Shown: positions 16,219 to 27,629, counted from the stretch's first letter. The stretch: 64,000 nt of DNA from Cellulophaga lytica DSM 7489 (GCF_000190595.1 NC_015167.1:2531501-2595500); one strand, 5' to 3'. Notes: generated by a model not told the origin, from the sequence alone. Numbers and translations: made by a program.

Positions 16219-19200
16219 ATGAAAATGAAAAAAATAGCAATACTCCTATGTTTTATGGGGATGTCTATCTATGGATATTCGCAAAAAACAGAAATTTACA
16301 CGCACAAGAATAAAGATTACGTAAAAGCACTGTCTTTGTATAATGACAAGCAGTACCAAGCATCACAAGCTGTTTTTAAAGAGGTGGCAAAAAGCACAGA
16401 TGATTACGAGACTAAAGCCAATAGCCACTATTACATTGCTACAGCTGCAATACGCCTTAACCAGCTTGGAGCAGATAAGCTTATGGAGCGTTTTGTAGAA
16501 GACTACCCAACGTCTACCAAAAGAAATACAGCTTATTTAGATGTAGCAGATTATTATTTTGAAACAGGTAAATATCCGCACGCTTTAAAATGGTATGCAA
16601 AAGTAGACCAGTCTTCTATGTCTAGAAAAGATAAAGAACGATTTGAGTTTAACAATGGCTACGCTCTTTTTTCATCTAAAAAATATAAAGATGCAGAACG
16701 GTATTTAAATCGTGTAACCAACTCGGCAACCTATGGTTCTCAAGCTAAATACTACTTAGGCTATATTGCTTATGAGCAAGATAATTACCAAGAAGCAAAT
16801 GAGCGTTTTGACCAGATTACAGACCAGGATGAGTTAAAAGAAAAACTATCATATTACCAAGCAGATATGAACTTTAAGCTTGGTAATTTTGAAAAAGCAA
16901 TAGCTCTTGCTAAAGAACAATTGCCAAAGGCAGATAGGAATGAAGTATCAGAACTAAATAAAATTATAGGAGAAAGTTACTTTAACCTTAAACAGTACAA
17001 CAACGCTATACCATACTTAACAGAATATAAGGGTAAACGTGGTAAGTGGAGTAATACAGATTATTATTTGCTTGGCTACAGTTACTATAAGCAAGGAGAT
17101 TACGCAAATGGTATAGACCAGTTTAATAATATTATAGATGGTGATAATAGTGTGTCTCAAAACGCATATTACCATTTAGCAGAGTGTTATTTAAAGTTAG
17201 ATAAAAAACAAGAAGCTTTAAATGCGTTTAAAAATGCATCTCAGATGGATTATTCTGAGGAAATTAAAAAGGATGCTTATTTAAACTATGCTAGACTTAG
17301 TTATGAAATTGGTAATGCATACGAGCCTGTACCATCCGTACTAACTAAATATTTAGAGACCTACCCAGATAGTGAACACGCTAAAGAAATTCAAGAGCTT
17401 TTAGTAGACTCTTACATTACGTCTAAAAACTACAAAGGTGCTTTAGAGTTGTTAGAGAAGAATAAAAACTATGCAAGTAAAGAAACCTACCAAAAGGTTG
17501 CTTTTTATAGAGGAGTAGAATTGTTTTTAGAGCAAGATTATGAGAGTGCTTTAGAAGCTTTTAACTTGTCTTTAGATAATGCAGAGGAGCCAAAGTTTAA
17601 AGCTAGAGCAAATTTCTGGAAAGCAGAGTCGCTTTATTTACTTAATAAGTTTGATGATGCTTTGGTATCGTTTGTGGCTTTTCAGCAGAATCCAATGTCT
17701 GTTTCCACAGATGAAAATAAGGAGTTAGATTACAATTTAGCGTATACTTATTTTAAGCTTAATGATTACGTAAATGCAACATCATACTATAAAAAATATA
17801 CAGATAGCAGACCAGAAGACGAAGCTAAGTTAAACGATGCTTATTTACGTTTGGGAGATTGCTACTTTGTAACTAGTAAGTATTGGCCAGCAATAGAAAC
17901 GTATAACATTGCTTTAAAAAATAGAGGCGGACAAAAGGATTATGCAGCTTACCAAAGAGCCTTAAGTTATGGTTTTGTTGGTAAGAGTGATACTAAAATT
18001 AGTGAATTAAAAAGCTTTGTAACAAAGTATAGCAAATCTACCTTAAAGGATGATGCTTTGTATGAACTTGGTAATACTTACATAAAATTAGGTAATGAAG
18101 ATTTAGGCTTACAAGCGTATAACAAGTTAATTGAAGAGTACAAAGGAAGTAGTTTAGTGCCAAGGGCATTGCTACGTCAAGGATTAGTGCATTACAATGC
18201 TAGTAGAAACCAACAGGCTTTGGCTAAGTTTAAAACAGTTGTACGTGACCATGCAAAAACACAAGAAGCTATACAAGCTGTTGCAACGGCTAAACTAGTA
18301 TATGTAGATTTAGGTAAGGTAGATGAATATGCTAATTGGGTTAAAGATTTAGATTTTGTAGAGGTTACAGATTCAGAATTAGACAATGCAACTTACGAGT
18401 CGGCAGAAAAACAATTTATAGAAAACAAGACAGATGCTGCTATTAGAGGGTATGAAAATTACATTAAAGAATTCCCTAACGGCTCTCATATTCTAGACGC
18501 AAACTTTAAACTAGCGCAATTGTATTTTGGTAAGGGGCAAAAAGCAAGTGCTTTACCATATTACAAGTATGTTGCAGACCAAGGTGGTACAGAATTTACA
18601 GAACAAGCAATTGCACGTGTTTGCGAAATTTACATAGGAGATAACAAATACACTAATGCTTTTCCTTATTTAGAGAAGTTAGAGCAAACAGCAAACATTA
18701 AACAAAATGTAACTTTTGCACAGTCTAACTTAATGAAAGGTTACTATAACCAAAAGAATTATAGTAAAACTATTGCTTATGCAGAAAAAGTGTTAGCTAC
18801 AGAGAGTATAGATAACCGTATTAAAAGTGATGCTCATATTATGATAGCGCGTTCTGCTATTAAAACAAATAATGAAACTAAAGCAAAAGAAGCATATGCT
18901 ATAGTGCAAAAAATAGCTACAGGAGAAAGAGGAGCAGAGGCTTGGTATTACAATGCATATTTTAAGCATAAAGAGCAAGATTATGAAGGTTCTTCTGCAG
19001 CTGTACAAACTTTAGTAAAAGATTTTTCTGGGTATAAAGAATGGGCAGGTAAAGGGTTGTTAATTATGGCTAAAAACTATTATGCCTTAGGAGATGCTTA
19101 CCAAGCAAATTATATTTTAGAAAACATTATTAAAAACTTTGCAAGTTACCCAGATATAGTGGCAGAGGCGCAAACAGAGCAACGACTTATTAAAACCAAG

Positions 19201-19242
19201 GAAGCGCGTAGCAACTCATCTATTAACCCAGACGGCAACTAG
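16219..19242 (+). CDS. Large periplasmic TPR-repeat protein
   Basis: The 1007-residue protein starts with a signal peptide (about residues 1-21, ending GYSQ) and then consists almost entirely of tetratricopeptide-type helix pairs. Typical repeats include KYPHALKWYAKV, NYQEANERFDQI, QYNNAIPYLTEYKGKRGKW and DYESALEAFNLSL. Such solenoids form long protein-binding surfaces. An alternative start three codons in (MKKIAIL) would not change the signal peptide. The gene for a plug-less outer-membrane barrel follows after 29 bases, so the two are almost certainly co-transcribed and may form an envelope complex. The function is not known to me. Confidence 0.85.
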   Translation: MKMKKIAILLCFMGMSIYGYSQKTEIYTHKNKDYVKALSLYNDKQYQASQAVFKEVAKSTDDYETKANSHYYIATAAIRLNQLGADKLMERFVEDYPTSTKRNTAYLDVADYYFETGKYPHALKWYAKVDQSSMSRKDKERFEFNNGYALFSSKKYKDAERYLNRVTNSATYGSQAKYYLGYIAYEQDNYQEANERFDQITDQDELKEKLSYYQADMNFKLGNFEKAIALAKEQLPKADRNEVSELNKIIGESYFNLKQYNNAIPYLTEYKGKRGKWSNTDYYLLGYSYYKQGDYANGIDQFNNIIDGDNSVSQNAYYHLAECYLKLDKKQEALNAFKNASQMDYSEEIKKDAYLNYARLSYEIGNAYEPVPSVLTKYLETYPDSEHAKEIQELLVDSYITSKNYKGALELLEKNKNYASKETYQKVAFYRGVELFLEQDYESALEAFNLSLDNAEEPKFKARANFWKAESLYLLNKFDDALVSFVAFQQNPMSVSTDENKELDYNLAYTYFKLNDYVNATSYYKKYTDSRPEDEAKLNDAYLRLGDCYFVTSKYWPAIETYNIALKNRGGQKDYAAYQRALSYGFVGKSDTKISELKSFVTKYSKSTLKDDALYELGNTYIKLGNEDLGLQAYNKLIEEYKGSSLVPRALLRQGLVHYNASRNQQALAKFKTVVRDHAKTQEAIQAVATAKLVYVDLGKVDEYANWVKDLDFVEVTDSELDNATYESAEKQFIENKTDAAIRGYENYIKEFPNGSHILDANFKLAQLYFGKGQKASALPYYKYVADQGGTEFTEQAIARVCEIYIGDNKYTNAFPYLEKLEQTANIKQNVTFAQSNLMKGYYNQKNYSKTIAYAEKVLATESIDNRIKSDAHIMIARSAIKTNNETKAKEAYAIVQKIATGERGAEAWYYNAYFKHKEQDYEGSSAAVQTLVKDFSGYKEWAGKGLLIMAKNYYALGDAYQANYILENIIKNFASYPDIVAEAQTEQRLIKTKEARSNSSINPDGN

Positions 19243-19271
19243 TAAAAGGTAAATAATATTAAGAACACACT

Positions 19272-21041
19272 ATGCAAAAGTATATCTATACAACTATAAC
19301 TTTATTTTTAGGACTGGCACAAATTGCCTTTGCACAGGATAAAGACAAAGATAAAGAAGAAAAAGATTTAGGAACAGAAACCGTAACAGTTGTAAAAGCA
19401 TACAAGCCAACTATAGCAGATGCTTTTAAACTAAAATCTACACCTGTAATTAATGGAGCTGTAGAGTTAAAGAAAAAACCAATTCAATACAGTATTTTTT
19501 CTGTACCGGTAGCTTCTACATTTACTCCAGCAAAAGGAAAAGCTACTGCAGTAAAAAAGAGAAAGCCAGAGGAGTTGTTTAATTCATATGCTTCTATAGG
19601 TTTAGGGAACTATAGTAATGCATTGGTAGATTTTTACACAAGTAGGCCAATTAACAGAAATGAGACTTTAGATATAGGGTTAAACCACCATTCTTCTCGT
19701 GGAGATATAGAAGAAGCTCCTGTAGATAATGTTTTTTATGATACTAAAGTAAAAGGTATTTATACCAGAAGAGAAAGAGATTTGGAGTGGAATGCTAATG
19801 TAGGATTGCAACACAAGTTATATAGCTGGTATGGAGTAACAGAAGATGCTTTAGGTACAACACCAGAAAGTCTAATAGATGAAAAACAACACTATTTTGA
19901 TGCTGAACTTGGAGGAGAACTTAAAATGGAAGATTACCTAATAAAAGGTGGCGATGTGTTGTTAAGACGTTTTTGGGACGCAACAGAATCTGGCGAAAAT
20001 AGAGCGGTTATTAATGCTGCTGTAGAAGTACCAATTTCTAATGAACTTATAAATTTTAATGTAAAGCTAGATTATTTAGGTGGTAAGTTTAAAAACGCTA
20101 GTTTAAATAATACAGAGAATACAGGAGAAATTAAATTTGGCCAAGTACAGTTTGGAGTAAACCCAAGTTTGGTAATTTTAAGAGATGACCTTACCCTAAA
20201 TTTAGGAGCTAATGTTGTGTATGGTTTAGATACAGAAGCTAGTGATAGTAACTTTTATATTTATCCTGCGGTAACGGCATCGTACAGATTATCAGGAGAA
20301 ACTGCAATTGCATACGGTGGTATAGAGGGAGATTTACACCAAAACTCTTATCATGATTTTGTAGATGAAAATCCATTTGTGTCTCCAACGCTTACAATCT
20401 TACCAACAGATAGTCAGTACAATGCCTATGCTGGTTTAAAAGGACAATTGTTAACTAACTTAGGGTACAATGTAAAGGCGTCTTATAAAGCAGATAATAA
20501 CAGAGCATTATATAAATTAAATCCAGAAAATACTTTTAGAGCAGATGAAGATAAAGATTATCATTTAGGTAATACTTTTGATATTTTTTATGATGATATA
20601 AAAACATTTTCATTCTTTGGAGAGTTAAATGTAGATGTAAACAGAAATTTTGCTTTAGGTATAAATGCAGAGGTTTTTAGCTACACAACAGAAACAGACA
20701 ATCCTGCTTGGAATCTGCCAAAAGTAAAGGGATCTTTATTTATGGATTATCAAATTAATGAAAAATGGTTTATGGGAGCTAACCTGTTTTTTGTAGGAGA
20801 AAGAGAAGATTTAAGCTCTGTAGCTGCTACTGCAACTCAACCGCAAGATTTTGCTTCTACAGTAGTAACTTTAGATAGTTATTTTGATGCTAATGCGCAT
20901 GTTGGTTACCGTTTAGATGAAAAATTATCATTATTTGTAAAAACAGCAAACATAGCAAATAACAATTACCAACGTTGGGCAAATTATCCTGTTCAGGGTT
21001 TTCAGGTGCTTGCAGGAGCAACATATAAGTTTAATTGGTAA
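19272..21041 (+). CDS. Outer-membrane beta-barrel, TonB-receptor-like without plug
   Basis: The 589-residue protein has a signal peptide (about 1-21, ending FAQ), a short acidic/basic segment (DKDKDKEEKD), then TETVTVVKAYKPTIADAFK, which resembles the region before a TonB-dependent receptor barrel. Amphipathic beta strands run from about residue 115 to the C-terminus, which ends in aromatic residues (ATYKFNW), as expected for an outer-membrane barrel. At this length it lacks the plug and carboxypeptidase-like domains of SusC, which is about 1000 residues. It is therefore unlikely to be an ordinary active transporter. It is coupled to the upstream TPR gene and followed by a terminator. Confidence 0.82.
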   Translation: MQKYIYTTITLFLGLAQIAFAQDKDKDKEEKDLGTETVTVVKAYKPTIADAFKLKSTPVINGAVELKKKPIQYSIFSVPVASTFTPAKGKATAVKKRKPEELFNSYASIGLGNYSNALVDFYTSRPINRNETLDIGLNHHSSRGDIEEAPVDNVFYDTKVKGIYTRRERDLEWNANVGLQHKLYSWYGVTEDALGTTPESLIDEKQHYFDAELGGELKMEDYLIKGGDVLLRRFWDATESGENRAVINAAVEVPISNELINFNVKLDYLGGKFKNASLNNTENTGEIKFGQVQFGVNPSLVILRDDLTLNLGANVVYGLDTEASDSNFYIYPAVTASYRLSGETAIAYGGIEGDLHQNSYHDFVDENPFVSPTLTILPTDSQYNAYAGLKGQLLTNLGYNVKASYKADNNRALYKLNPENTFRADEDKDYHLGNTFDIFYDDIKTFSFFGELNVDVNRNFALGINAEVFSYTTETDNPAWNLPKVKGSLFMDYQINEKWFMGANLFFVGEREDLSSVAATATQPQDFASTVVTLDSYFDANAHVGYRLDEKLSLFVKTANIANNNYQRWANYPVQGFQVLAGATYKFNW

Positions 21042-21064
21042 AAAAATAGAAAAACTATTTTTTT

Positions 21065-21110
21065 AAAGGATATGAATGACTCGTTAATAAAGGGGTTATT
21101 TATATCCTTT
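21065..21110 (+). terminator. Terminator of the TPR/barrel operon
   Basis: AAAGGATAT and ATATCCTTT pair, with inner pairing AATGAC/GTTATT (one wobble), followed by a T run. It starts 24 bases after the barrel stop codon. Confidence 0.75.
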
Positions 21111-21147
21111 TTTTATTTTCATTATTTTTGAAGAAAATCAAAGACTA

Positions 21148-22767
21148 ATGAAAAAACTAACACTTGTTTTACTGCTGGCAATTGCAGCGTGTAATCCTAA
21201 AAAAGAACAGGTAGACTATATAGTCACCAATGCAAATGTCTACACTGTAGATTCTACTTTTACAAAAGCACAAGCTTTTGCTGTAAAGGATAATTTGTTT
21301 GTAGCTGTTGGTACAGAACAGCAAATTACAGAAAAATATACATCGGCAAAAACAATAAATGCAGCTGGTAAAACAATTACTCCTGGTTTAATAGATGCAC
21401 ACTGTCACTTTTTTGGTTTAGGGATGAACCAGCAAGTGGTAGATTTGGTAGATACTAAAAGTTTTGATGAGGTAGTAGAGCGTGTTTCTGCTTTCCAGAA
21501 AACAAATACAAAAACGTTTATTAGAGGTAGAGGTTGGGATCAGAACGATTGGGAAGTAAAAGAATTTCCAATAAAAGAGGCTTTAGATTCACTTTTTCCG
21601 TCTATACCTGTTGTTTTGGAGCGTGTAGATGGTCACGCTTACATTGTAAATCAGTATGCATTAGATCTTGCTAATATTACAGTAGATACTAAAATTAGTG
21701 GCGGAGAAATTGTAAAAGTTAATGGTAAGCTTACAGGTGTTTTGGTAGATAATCCTATGGCTATGGTAGATGCTGTTTTGCCTAAACCAAGTGTAGCTAC
21801 ACAGGCACAAGCATTAAAAGATGCAGAAAAAATTTGTGTAGATTATGGGTTAACTACTGTAAATGATGCAGGTTTAAATAAGCAAACTATAGAAATTATA
21901 GATAGCTTACAGCAAAACGGAGAATTAGATATTCGTGTTTATGCTATGATAAGCGCAAACAAAGAAAACTTAGATTACTATTTAAGTAAAGGAATAGTAA
22001 AAACAGATGGTTTAAATGTACGTTCTGTAAAAGTATATGGAGACGGTGCTTTAGGCTCCAGAGGTGCAGCTTTAAAAGAAGAGTACTCAGACAAACACAA
22101 TCATTTTGGAGCAATGGTTACTCCGGTAGAGGAAATAAATAATCTTGCAAAAAGAATAGCAAAAACAGATTACCAGATGAATACACATGCTATTGGAGAT
22201 TCTGCTAATGTAGCAGTATTACGCGTATACAAATCGGCCTTAAAAAATACAAAAGACAGACGTTGGAAAGTAGAGCATGCACAGGTTATAGCTCCACAAG
22301 ATTTTGACTATTTTAAATTAGGTATTATACCATCTGTACAGCCAACGCATGCAACTAGTGATATGTATTGGGCAAAAGATAGGTTAGGAGATGAGCGCGT
22401 AAAAGGAGCTTATGCATTTAAAAAATTATTAGATATTGCAGGTGTTGTTGCATTGGGGACAGATTTTCCTGTAGAACGTGTTAGTCCGTTTTTAACTTTT
22501 TATGCTGCTGTTGCCAGAAAAGACACTAAAAATTACCCTGAAGGTGGTTTTCAGATGGAAAACGCTTTGTCTAGAGAAGAAACATTAAAAGGAATGACAA
22601 TTTGGGCAGCTTATTCTAATTTTGAAGAAAATGAAAAAGGAAGTATAGAGCCAGGTAAAAAAGCTGATTTTGTTATCTTAAGTGATAATATTATGGAAGT
22701 TGAAGCTTCTAAAATTCCGACAATAAAAGCAGAACAAGTTTTTATAGGAGGTAAGCAAGTAAAGTAA
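21148..22767 (+). CDS. Amidohydrolase, YtcJ/Amidohydro_3-type lipoprotein
   Basis: The 539-residue protein has a lipoprotein signal ending at Cys15 (AIAAC), so it is a periplasmic or outer-membrane-anchored enzyme. The metal-binding start of the amidohydrolase barrel is DAHCHFFG (about 78-85). Later metal-ligand segments include MNTHAIGDSAN, KVEHAQVI and GTDFPVER, in the order typical of the YtcJ/Amidohydro_3 group. These hydrolases cleave amide or ester bonds in varied substrates, and the substrate here cannot be inferred. The gene is preceded and followed by terminators, so it is transcribed alone. Confidence 0.88.
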   Translation: MKKLTLVLLLAIAACNPKKEQVDYIVTNANVYTVDSTFTKAQAFAVKDNLFVAVGTEQQITEKYTSAKTINAAGKTITPGLIDAHCHFFGLGMNQQVVDLVDTKSFDEVVERVSAFQKTNTKTFIRGRGWDQNDWEVKEFPIKEALDSLFPSIPVVLERVDGHAYIVNQYALDLANITVDTKISGGEIVKVNGKLTGVLVDNPMAMVDAVLPKPSVATQAQALKDAEKICVDYGLTTVNDAGLNKQTIEIIDSLQQNGELDIRVYAMISANKENLDYYLSKGIVKTDGLNVRSVKVYGDGALGSRGAALKEEYSDKHNHFGAMVTPVEEINNLAKRIAKTDYQMNTHAIGDSANVAVLRVYKSALKNTKDRRWKVEHAQVIAPQDFDYFKLGIIPSVQPTHATSDMYWAKDRLGDERVKGAYAFKKLLDIAGVVALGTDFPVERVSPFLTFYAAVARKDTKNYPEGGFQMENALSREETLKGMTIWAAYSNFEENEKGSIEPGKKADFVILSDNIMEVEASKIPTIKAEQVFIGGKQVK

Positions 22768-22793
22768 AATTACGTTCTATTTAGGTAAAAAAT

Positions 22794-22823
22794 AAACCCG
22801 AAACTAAAAGTAGTTTCGGGTTT
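22794..22823. terminator. Bidirectional terminator after the amidohydrolase
   Basis: AAACCCGAAACTA pairs perfectly with TAGTTTCGGGTTT over 13 bp with an AAAG loop. It lies between the convergent amidohydrolase and DUF2911 genes. Confidence 0.88.
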
Positions 22824-22846
22824 TATATTTTTAGTAAGTGCTTAAA

Positions 22847-23380
22847 TTACATAGAAACTGCGTAAGGAACAGAAACTAAAGTAGTTCCCCAGCCCATTAC
22901 CATATCAGTATCTGTAAAAGTAATAGAAAAAGCTTCTAAAGATTCCTTGTTTTTAGATACTTTTCCAGTTACTCTAACCACATCTGCATCTTCCTCATAA
23001 GAGTAAGCTCCCCATTGGTTTAAATTTTTATTTAAAATTACAGTCCATTGCTTATCTCCTGGTATAGAGAATAAAGAGTATGTGCCTGCTGTTACTTTTT
23101 TACCACCAAAGTTTGTGTCTGCGTAAAAAGTAATTTCTGCAGCTTCATTAGCACCAGTTCTCCATACTTTTCCTGCAGGAGCTAAATCTTTTACTAATCT
23201 TCCCTTTAATTGTGGTCTGCTGTAAACTACACGAATGTTCTTTTTAGAAATTTTGTAGCTAGATGGTTGTGAAGCAATATCTGCTGGACTTTTATCTAAT
23301 CCAGGAAATTTTTGAGCTGTAGCATTAGTAGTAAATACCATAGTTAATACAAGTGCTGATAAAGCAAATAATCTTTTCAT
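22847..23380 (-). CDS. DUF2911 secreted protein
   Basis: The 177-residue product starts with a signal peptide (MKRLFALSALVLTMVF...TAQ) and carries the DUF2911 pattern: SPADIASQ, IRVVYSRPQLKGR, KVWRTGANEAAEITF, GTYSLFSIPGDKQWTVILN and NQWGAYSY. A longer frame begins at 23434, but the start at 23380 is chosen for two reasons. It gives a clean signal peptide, and a promoter -7 element sits at 23404-23411, downstream of the longer start. The biochemical function of DUF2911 is unknown; the fold is probably beta-rich and periplasmic. Confidence 0.88.
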   Translation of the reverse strand: MKRLFALSALVLTMVFTTNATAQKFPGLDKSPADIASQPSSYKISKKNIRVVYSRPQLKGRLVKDLAPAGKVWRTGANEAAEITFYADTNFGGKKVTAGTYSLFSIPGDKQWTVILNKNLNQWGAYSYEEDADVVRVTGKVSKNKESLEAFSITFTDTDMVMGWGTTLVSVPYAVSM

Positions 23381-23403
23381 AAATGTTTGTTTTTTGTGTT
23401 TTT

Positions 23404-23411
23404 CAAATTTA
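23404..23411 (-). promoter_or_regulatory. Promoter -7 element of the DUF2911 gene
   Basis: Minus-strand TAAATTTG matches TAnnTTTG, 23 bases before the chosen ATG at 23380. It makes the upstream ATG at 23434 untranscribed from this promoter and so decides the start. Confidence 0.55.
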
Positions 23412-23533
23412 GCGACATTTTCGCAGTAATTCATTATATGGTCGCTAAAATTATGCCAACTTACAAAATGACCGTTTTTTTTATAAAAATAGTTTATCTA
23501 AATTCTAAATAGAATGTAATTGGCTTAATAAAG

Positions 23534-23580
23534 TTTTAAATTGAAACCATTTTAAGTATTTATGTTTTTAAATTGAAACC
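23534..23580 (+). repeat. 15-bp direct repeat upstream of asnB
   Basis: TTTTAAATTGAAACC occurs exactly at 23534-23548 and again at 23566-23580, 32 bases apart, close to three helical turns. The pair lies 44-90 bases before the asnB ATG, at the promoter. Two same-face copies are what a dimeric or tandem regulator would need. The second copy includes a TTG that could be a -33 element. Confidence 0.6.
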
Positions 23581-23623
23581 TTTAATTCATCTTTGTAATC
23601 AAATTGATATAAATATTAATAAT

Positions 23624-25288
23624 ATGTGTGGAATAGTTTGTGCATTTGATGTAAAGGAAAGCACTGAGGCATTAAGACCTCAGTTGTTAGAGATGTCTAA
23701 AAAAATTAGACACAGAGGCCCTGACTGGAGTGGTATATATGCAGACGATAAAGCTATTTTAGCACACGAGCGTTTGGCAATTGTAGACCCAGCTTCTGGT
23801 AAGCAACCATTATTGAGTCCTAATGGTAAATTAATATTGGCTGCCAATGGAGAAATATATAATCATAGAGAATTGCGTAAGCAATTTGAAGGTAAATATG
23901 ACTTTCAAACAGAATCTGACTGTGAGGTTATACTAGCTTTGTACCAAGAAAAAGGAGTAGATTTTATAGATGAATTAAATGGTATTTTTGGTTTTACTAT
24001 ATATGATGCCGAAAAAGACGAATATTTTGTAGCTAGAGACCATATGGGAATTATTCCTTTATATATGGGATGGGATAAAAATGGAACTTTTTATGTTGCT
24101 TCAGAATTAAAAGCATTAGAAGGTACTTGTACAAAAATAGAATTATTTCCTCCAGGACATTATTTACATAGTAAAGACGGAGAGTTAAAAAAATGGTACT
24201 CTCGTGATTGGATGGAGTATGATGCTGTTAAAGAAAATGAAACTAGCATACAAGAAGTAAAAGAAGCTTTAGAAGCAGCTGTACACAGACAATTAATGTC
24301 TGATGTACCTTACGGTGTATTGTTATCAGGTGGTTTAGACTCTTCTGTGACTTCTGCGGTTGCAAAAAAATATGCACAAAAACGTATAGAAAGTGGTGAT
24401 ACTGCAGATGCTTGGTACCCACAATTACACTCATTCTCTGTTGGTTTAGAGGGGTCGCCAGATTTGGCTGCTGCAAAAAAAGTAGCAGATCATATAGGTA
24501 CCGTACACCACGAAATTAAGTTTACAATACAGGAAGGTTTAGATGCTATTAAAGATGTTATTTATAATATAGAAACGTATGATATTACTACCATTCGTTC
24601 TTCTACACCAATGTATTTAATGGCGAGAGTTATTAAGTCTATGGGTATAAAAATGGTATTGTCTGGTGAAGGTGCAGATGAGCTATTTGGAGGTTATTTA
24701 TATTTTCATAAAGCGCCAAGTGCACAAGAGTTTCATGAAGAGACGGTACGTAAATTAGATAAGTTGCATATGTATGATTGTTTAAGAGCTAACAAGAGTT
24801 TAGCTGCTTGGGGAATTGAAGGACGTGTACCATTTTTAGATAAAGAATTTATGGATGTTGCTATGCGTATTAACCCTAAAGATAAAATGATAAACGGTGA
24901 GCGTATGGAAAAGTGGGTAGTTCGTAAGGCATTTGAAGATATGATACCAGAAAGTGTAGCGTGGAGACAAAAAGAACAGTTTAGTGATGGCGTTGGTTAC
25001 AGTTGGATTGATACCTTAAAAGAATTGGTTGAGAAAGAAATAACAGATGAGCAAATTAAAAATGCGGCATTCCGTTTTCCTATCAACACCCCATTAAACA
25101 AGGAAGAGTATTACTATAGAACTATTTTTGAAGGACATTTTCCTAGTGATGCTGCAGCATTAAGTGTACCGCAAGAAGCAAGTGTTGCTTGTAGTACAGC
25201 AACAGCCTTAGAATGGGATGAAGCATTTAAAAATATGAACGACCCTTCTGGTAGAGCAATAGCTAACGTACATGATGAAGCATATTAA
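23624..25288 (+). CDS. asnB: Asparagine synthetase B (glutamine-hydrolysing)
   Basis: AsnB makes asparagine from aspartate, ATP and glutamine. The start is set at MCGIV (23624) because the class II amidotransferase needs Cys2 as its free N-terminal nucleophile after Met removal; an open frame extends 17 codons further upstream only through a TTG. The 554-residue product then equals the E. coli enzyme in length. It has the RHRGPDWSG glutamine-site segment, ANGEIYNH, the PPi loop SGGLDSS (235-241) and the synthetase motif GEGADELFGGY. It is preceded by a striking 15-bp direct repeat and followed by a strong terminator. Confidence 0.95.
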   Translation: MCGIVCAFDVKESTEALRPQLLEMSKKIRHRGPDWSGIYADDKAILAHERLAIVDPASGKQPLLSPNGKLILAANGEIYNHRELRKQFEGKYDFQTESDCEVILALYQEKGVDFIDELNGIFGFTIYDAEKDEYFVARDHMGIIPLYMGWDKNGTFYVASELKALEGTCTKIELFPPGHYLHSKDGELKKWYSRDWMEYDAVKENETSIQEVKEALEAAVHRQLMSDVPYGVLLSGGLDSSVTSAVAKKYAQKRIESGDTADAWYPQLHSFSVGLEGSPDLAAAKKVADHIGTVHHEIKFTIQEGLDAIKDVIYNIETYDITTIRSSTPMYLMARVIKSMGIKMVLSGEGADELFGGYLYFHKAPSAQEFHEETVRKLDKLHMYDCLRANKSLAAWGIEGRVPFLDKEFMDVAMRINPKDKMINGERMEKWVVRKAFEDMIPESVAWRQKEQFSDGVGYSWIDTLKELVEKEITDEQIKNAAFRFPINTPLNKEEYYYRTIFEGHFPSDAAALSVPQEASVACSTATALEWDEAFKNMNDPSGRAIANVHDEAY

Positions 25289-25348
25289 ACAGTAAAATAT
25301 AACTTGAATTATCGCCTGTTCTAAGGTTTTAATTATAATTAGTCTTTC

Positions 25349-25374
25349 AGGAGCATCAATTTATTGATGCTCCT
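25349..25374 (+). terminator. Intrinsic terminator of asnB
   Basis: AGGAGCATCAAT pairs perfectly with ATTGATGCTCCT over 12 bp with a two-base centre, followed by TTTTTGTTT. It lies about 60 bases after the asnB stop codon. Confidence 0.9.
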
Positions 25375-25519
25375 TTTTGTTTACAGCCTTTTTAAGCGCA
25401 TTTTGTTAGATTACGTAGTTTTTAAAAAAGCTAATTTTAATCTAATCGTAGTTAAAAGCTAATTTAAGCGCTTTTAAGAAGCTTTCTCTATTGTAAAGAA
25501 AATGTTGATAACTATTTTA

Positions 25520-25539
25520 AAACAGTCTTAAAACTGTTT
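25520..25539. repeat. Inverted repeat in the gyrB promoter region
   Basis: AAACAGT and ACTGTTT form perfect 7-bp arms with a 6-base spacer, and pairing extends outward with one mismatch. It ends about 21 bases before the -7 element of gyrB, overlapping the expected -33 region, so it could be an operator. Confidence 0.4.
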
Positions 25540-25560
25540 AAAATTAAGAAATCAATAATT

Positions 25561-25568
25561 TATATTTG
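25561..25568 (+). promoter_or_regulatory. Promoter -7 element of gyrB
   Basis: TATATTTG matches TAnnTTTG exactly and lies 46 bases before the gyrB ATG. The -33 region is poor (GTTT within the inverted repeat), which would suit a regulated promoter. Confidence 0.5.
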
Positions 25569-25572
25569 TTAG

Positions 25573-27555
<1,983 letters not shown>

Positions 27556-27575
27556 TAAAGTACATTTACACAACA

Positions 27576-27602
27576 AAAACTCGCACCTAAAGTGCGAGTT
27601 TT
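27576..27602 (+). terminator. Intrinsic terminator of gyrB
   Basis: AAAACTCGCAC pairs perfectly with GTGCGAGTTTT over 11 bp with a CTAAA loop, followed by T residues, 20 bases after the gyrB stop codon. Confidence 0.9.
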
Positions 27603-27629
27603 TTAGTTTTATAAAAAAAATGTAATTCT

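Noticed and set aside
19272-21041. SusC-type TonB receptor forming a polysaccharide locus with the GH16 gene
   Set aside because: At 589 residues it lacks the plug and the carboxypeptidase-like domain, no SusD-like gene is near, and it is 11 kb from the GH16 gene.
23381-23434. Longer N-terminus for the DUF2911 protein
   Set aside because: It would place the start upstream of the promoter -7 element and put 18 polar residues before the signal peptide.
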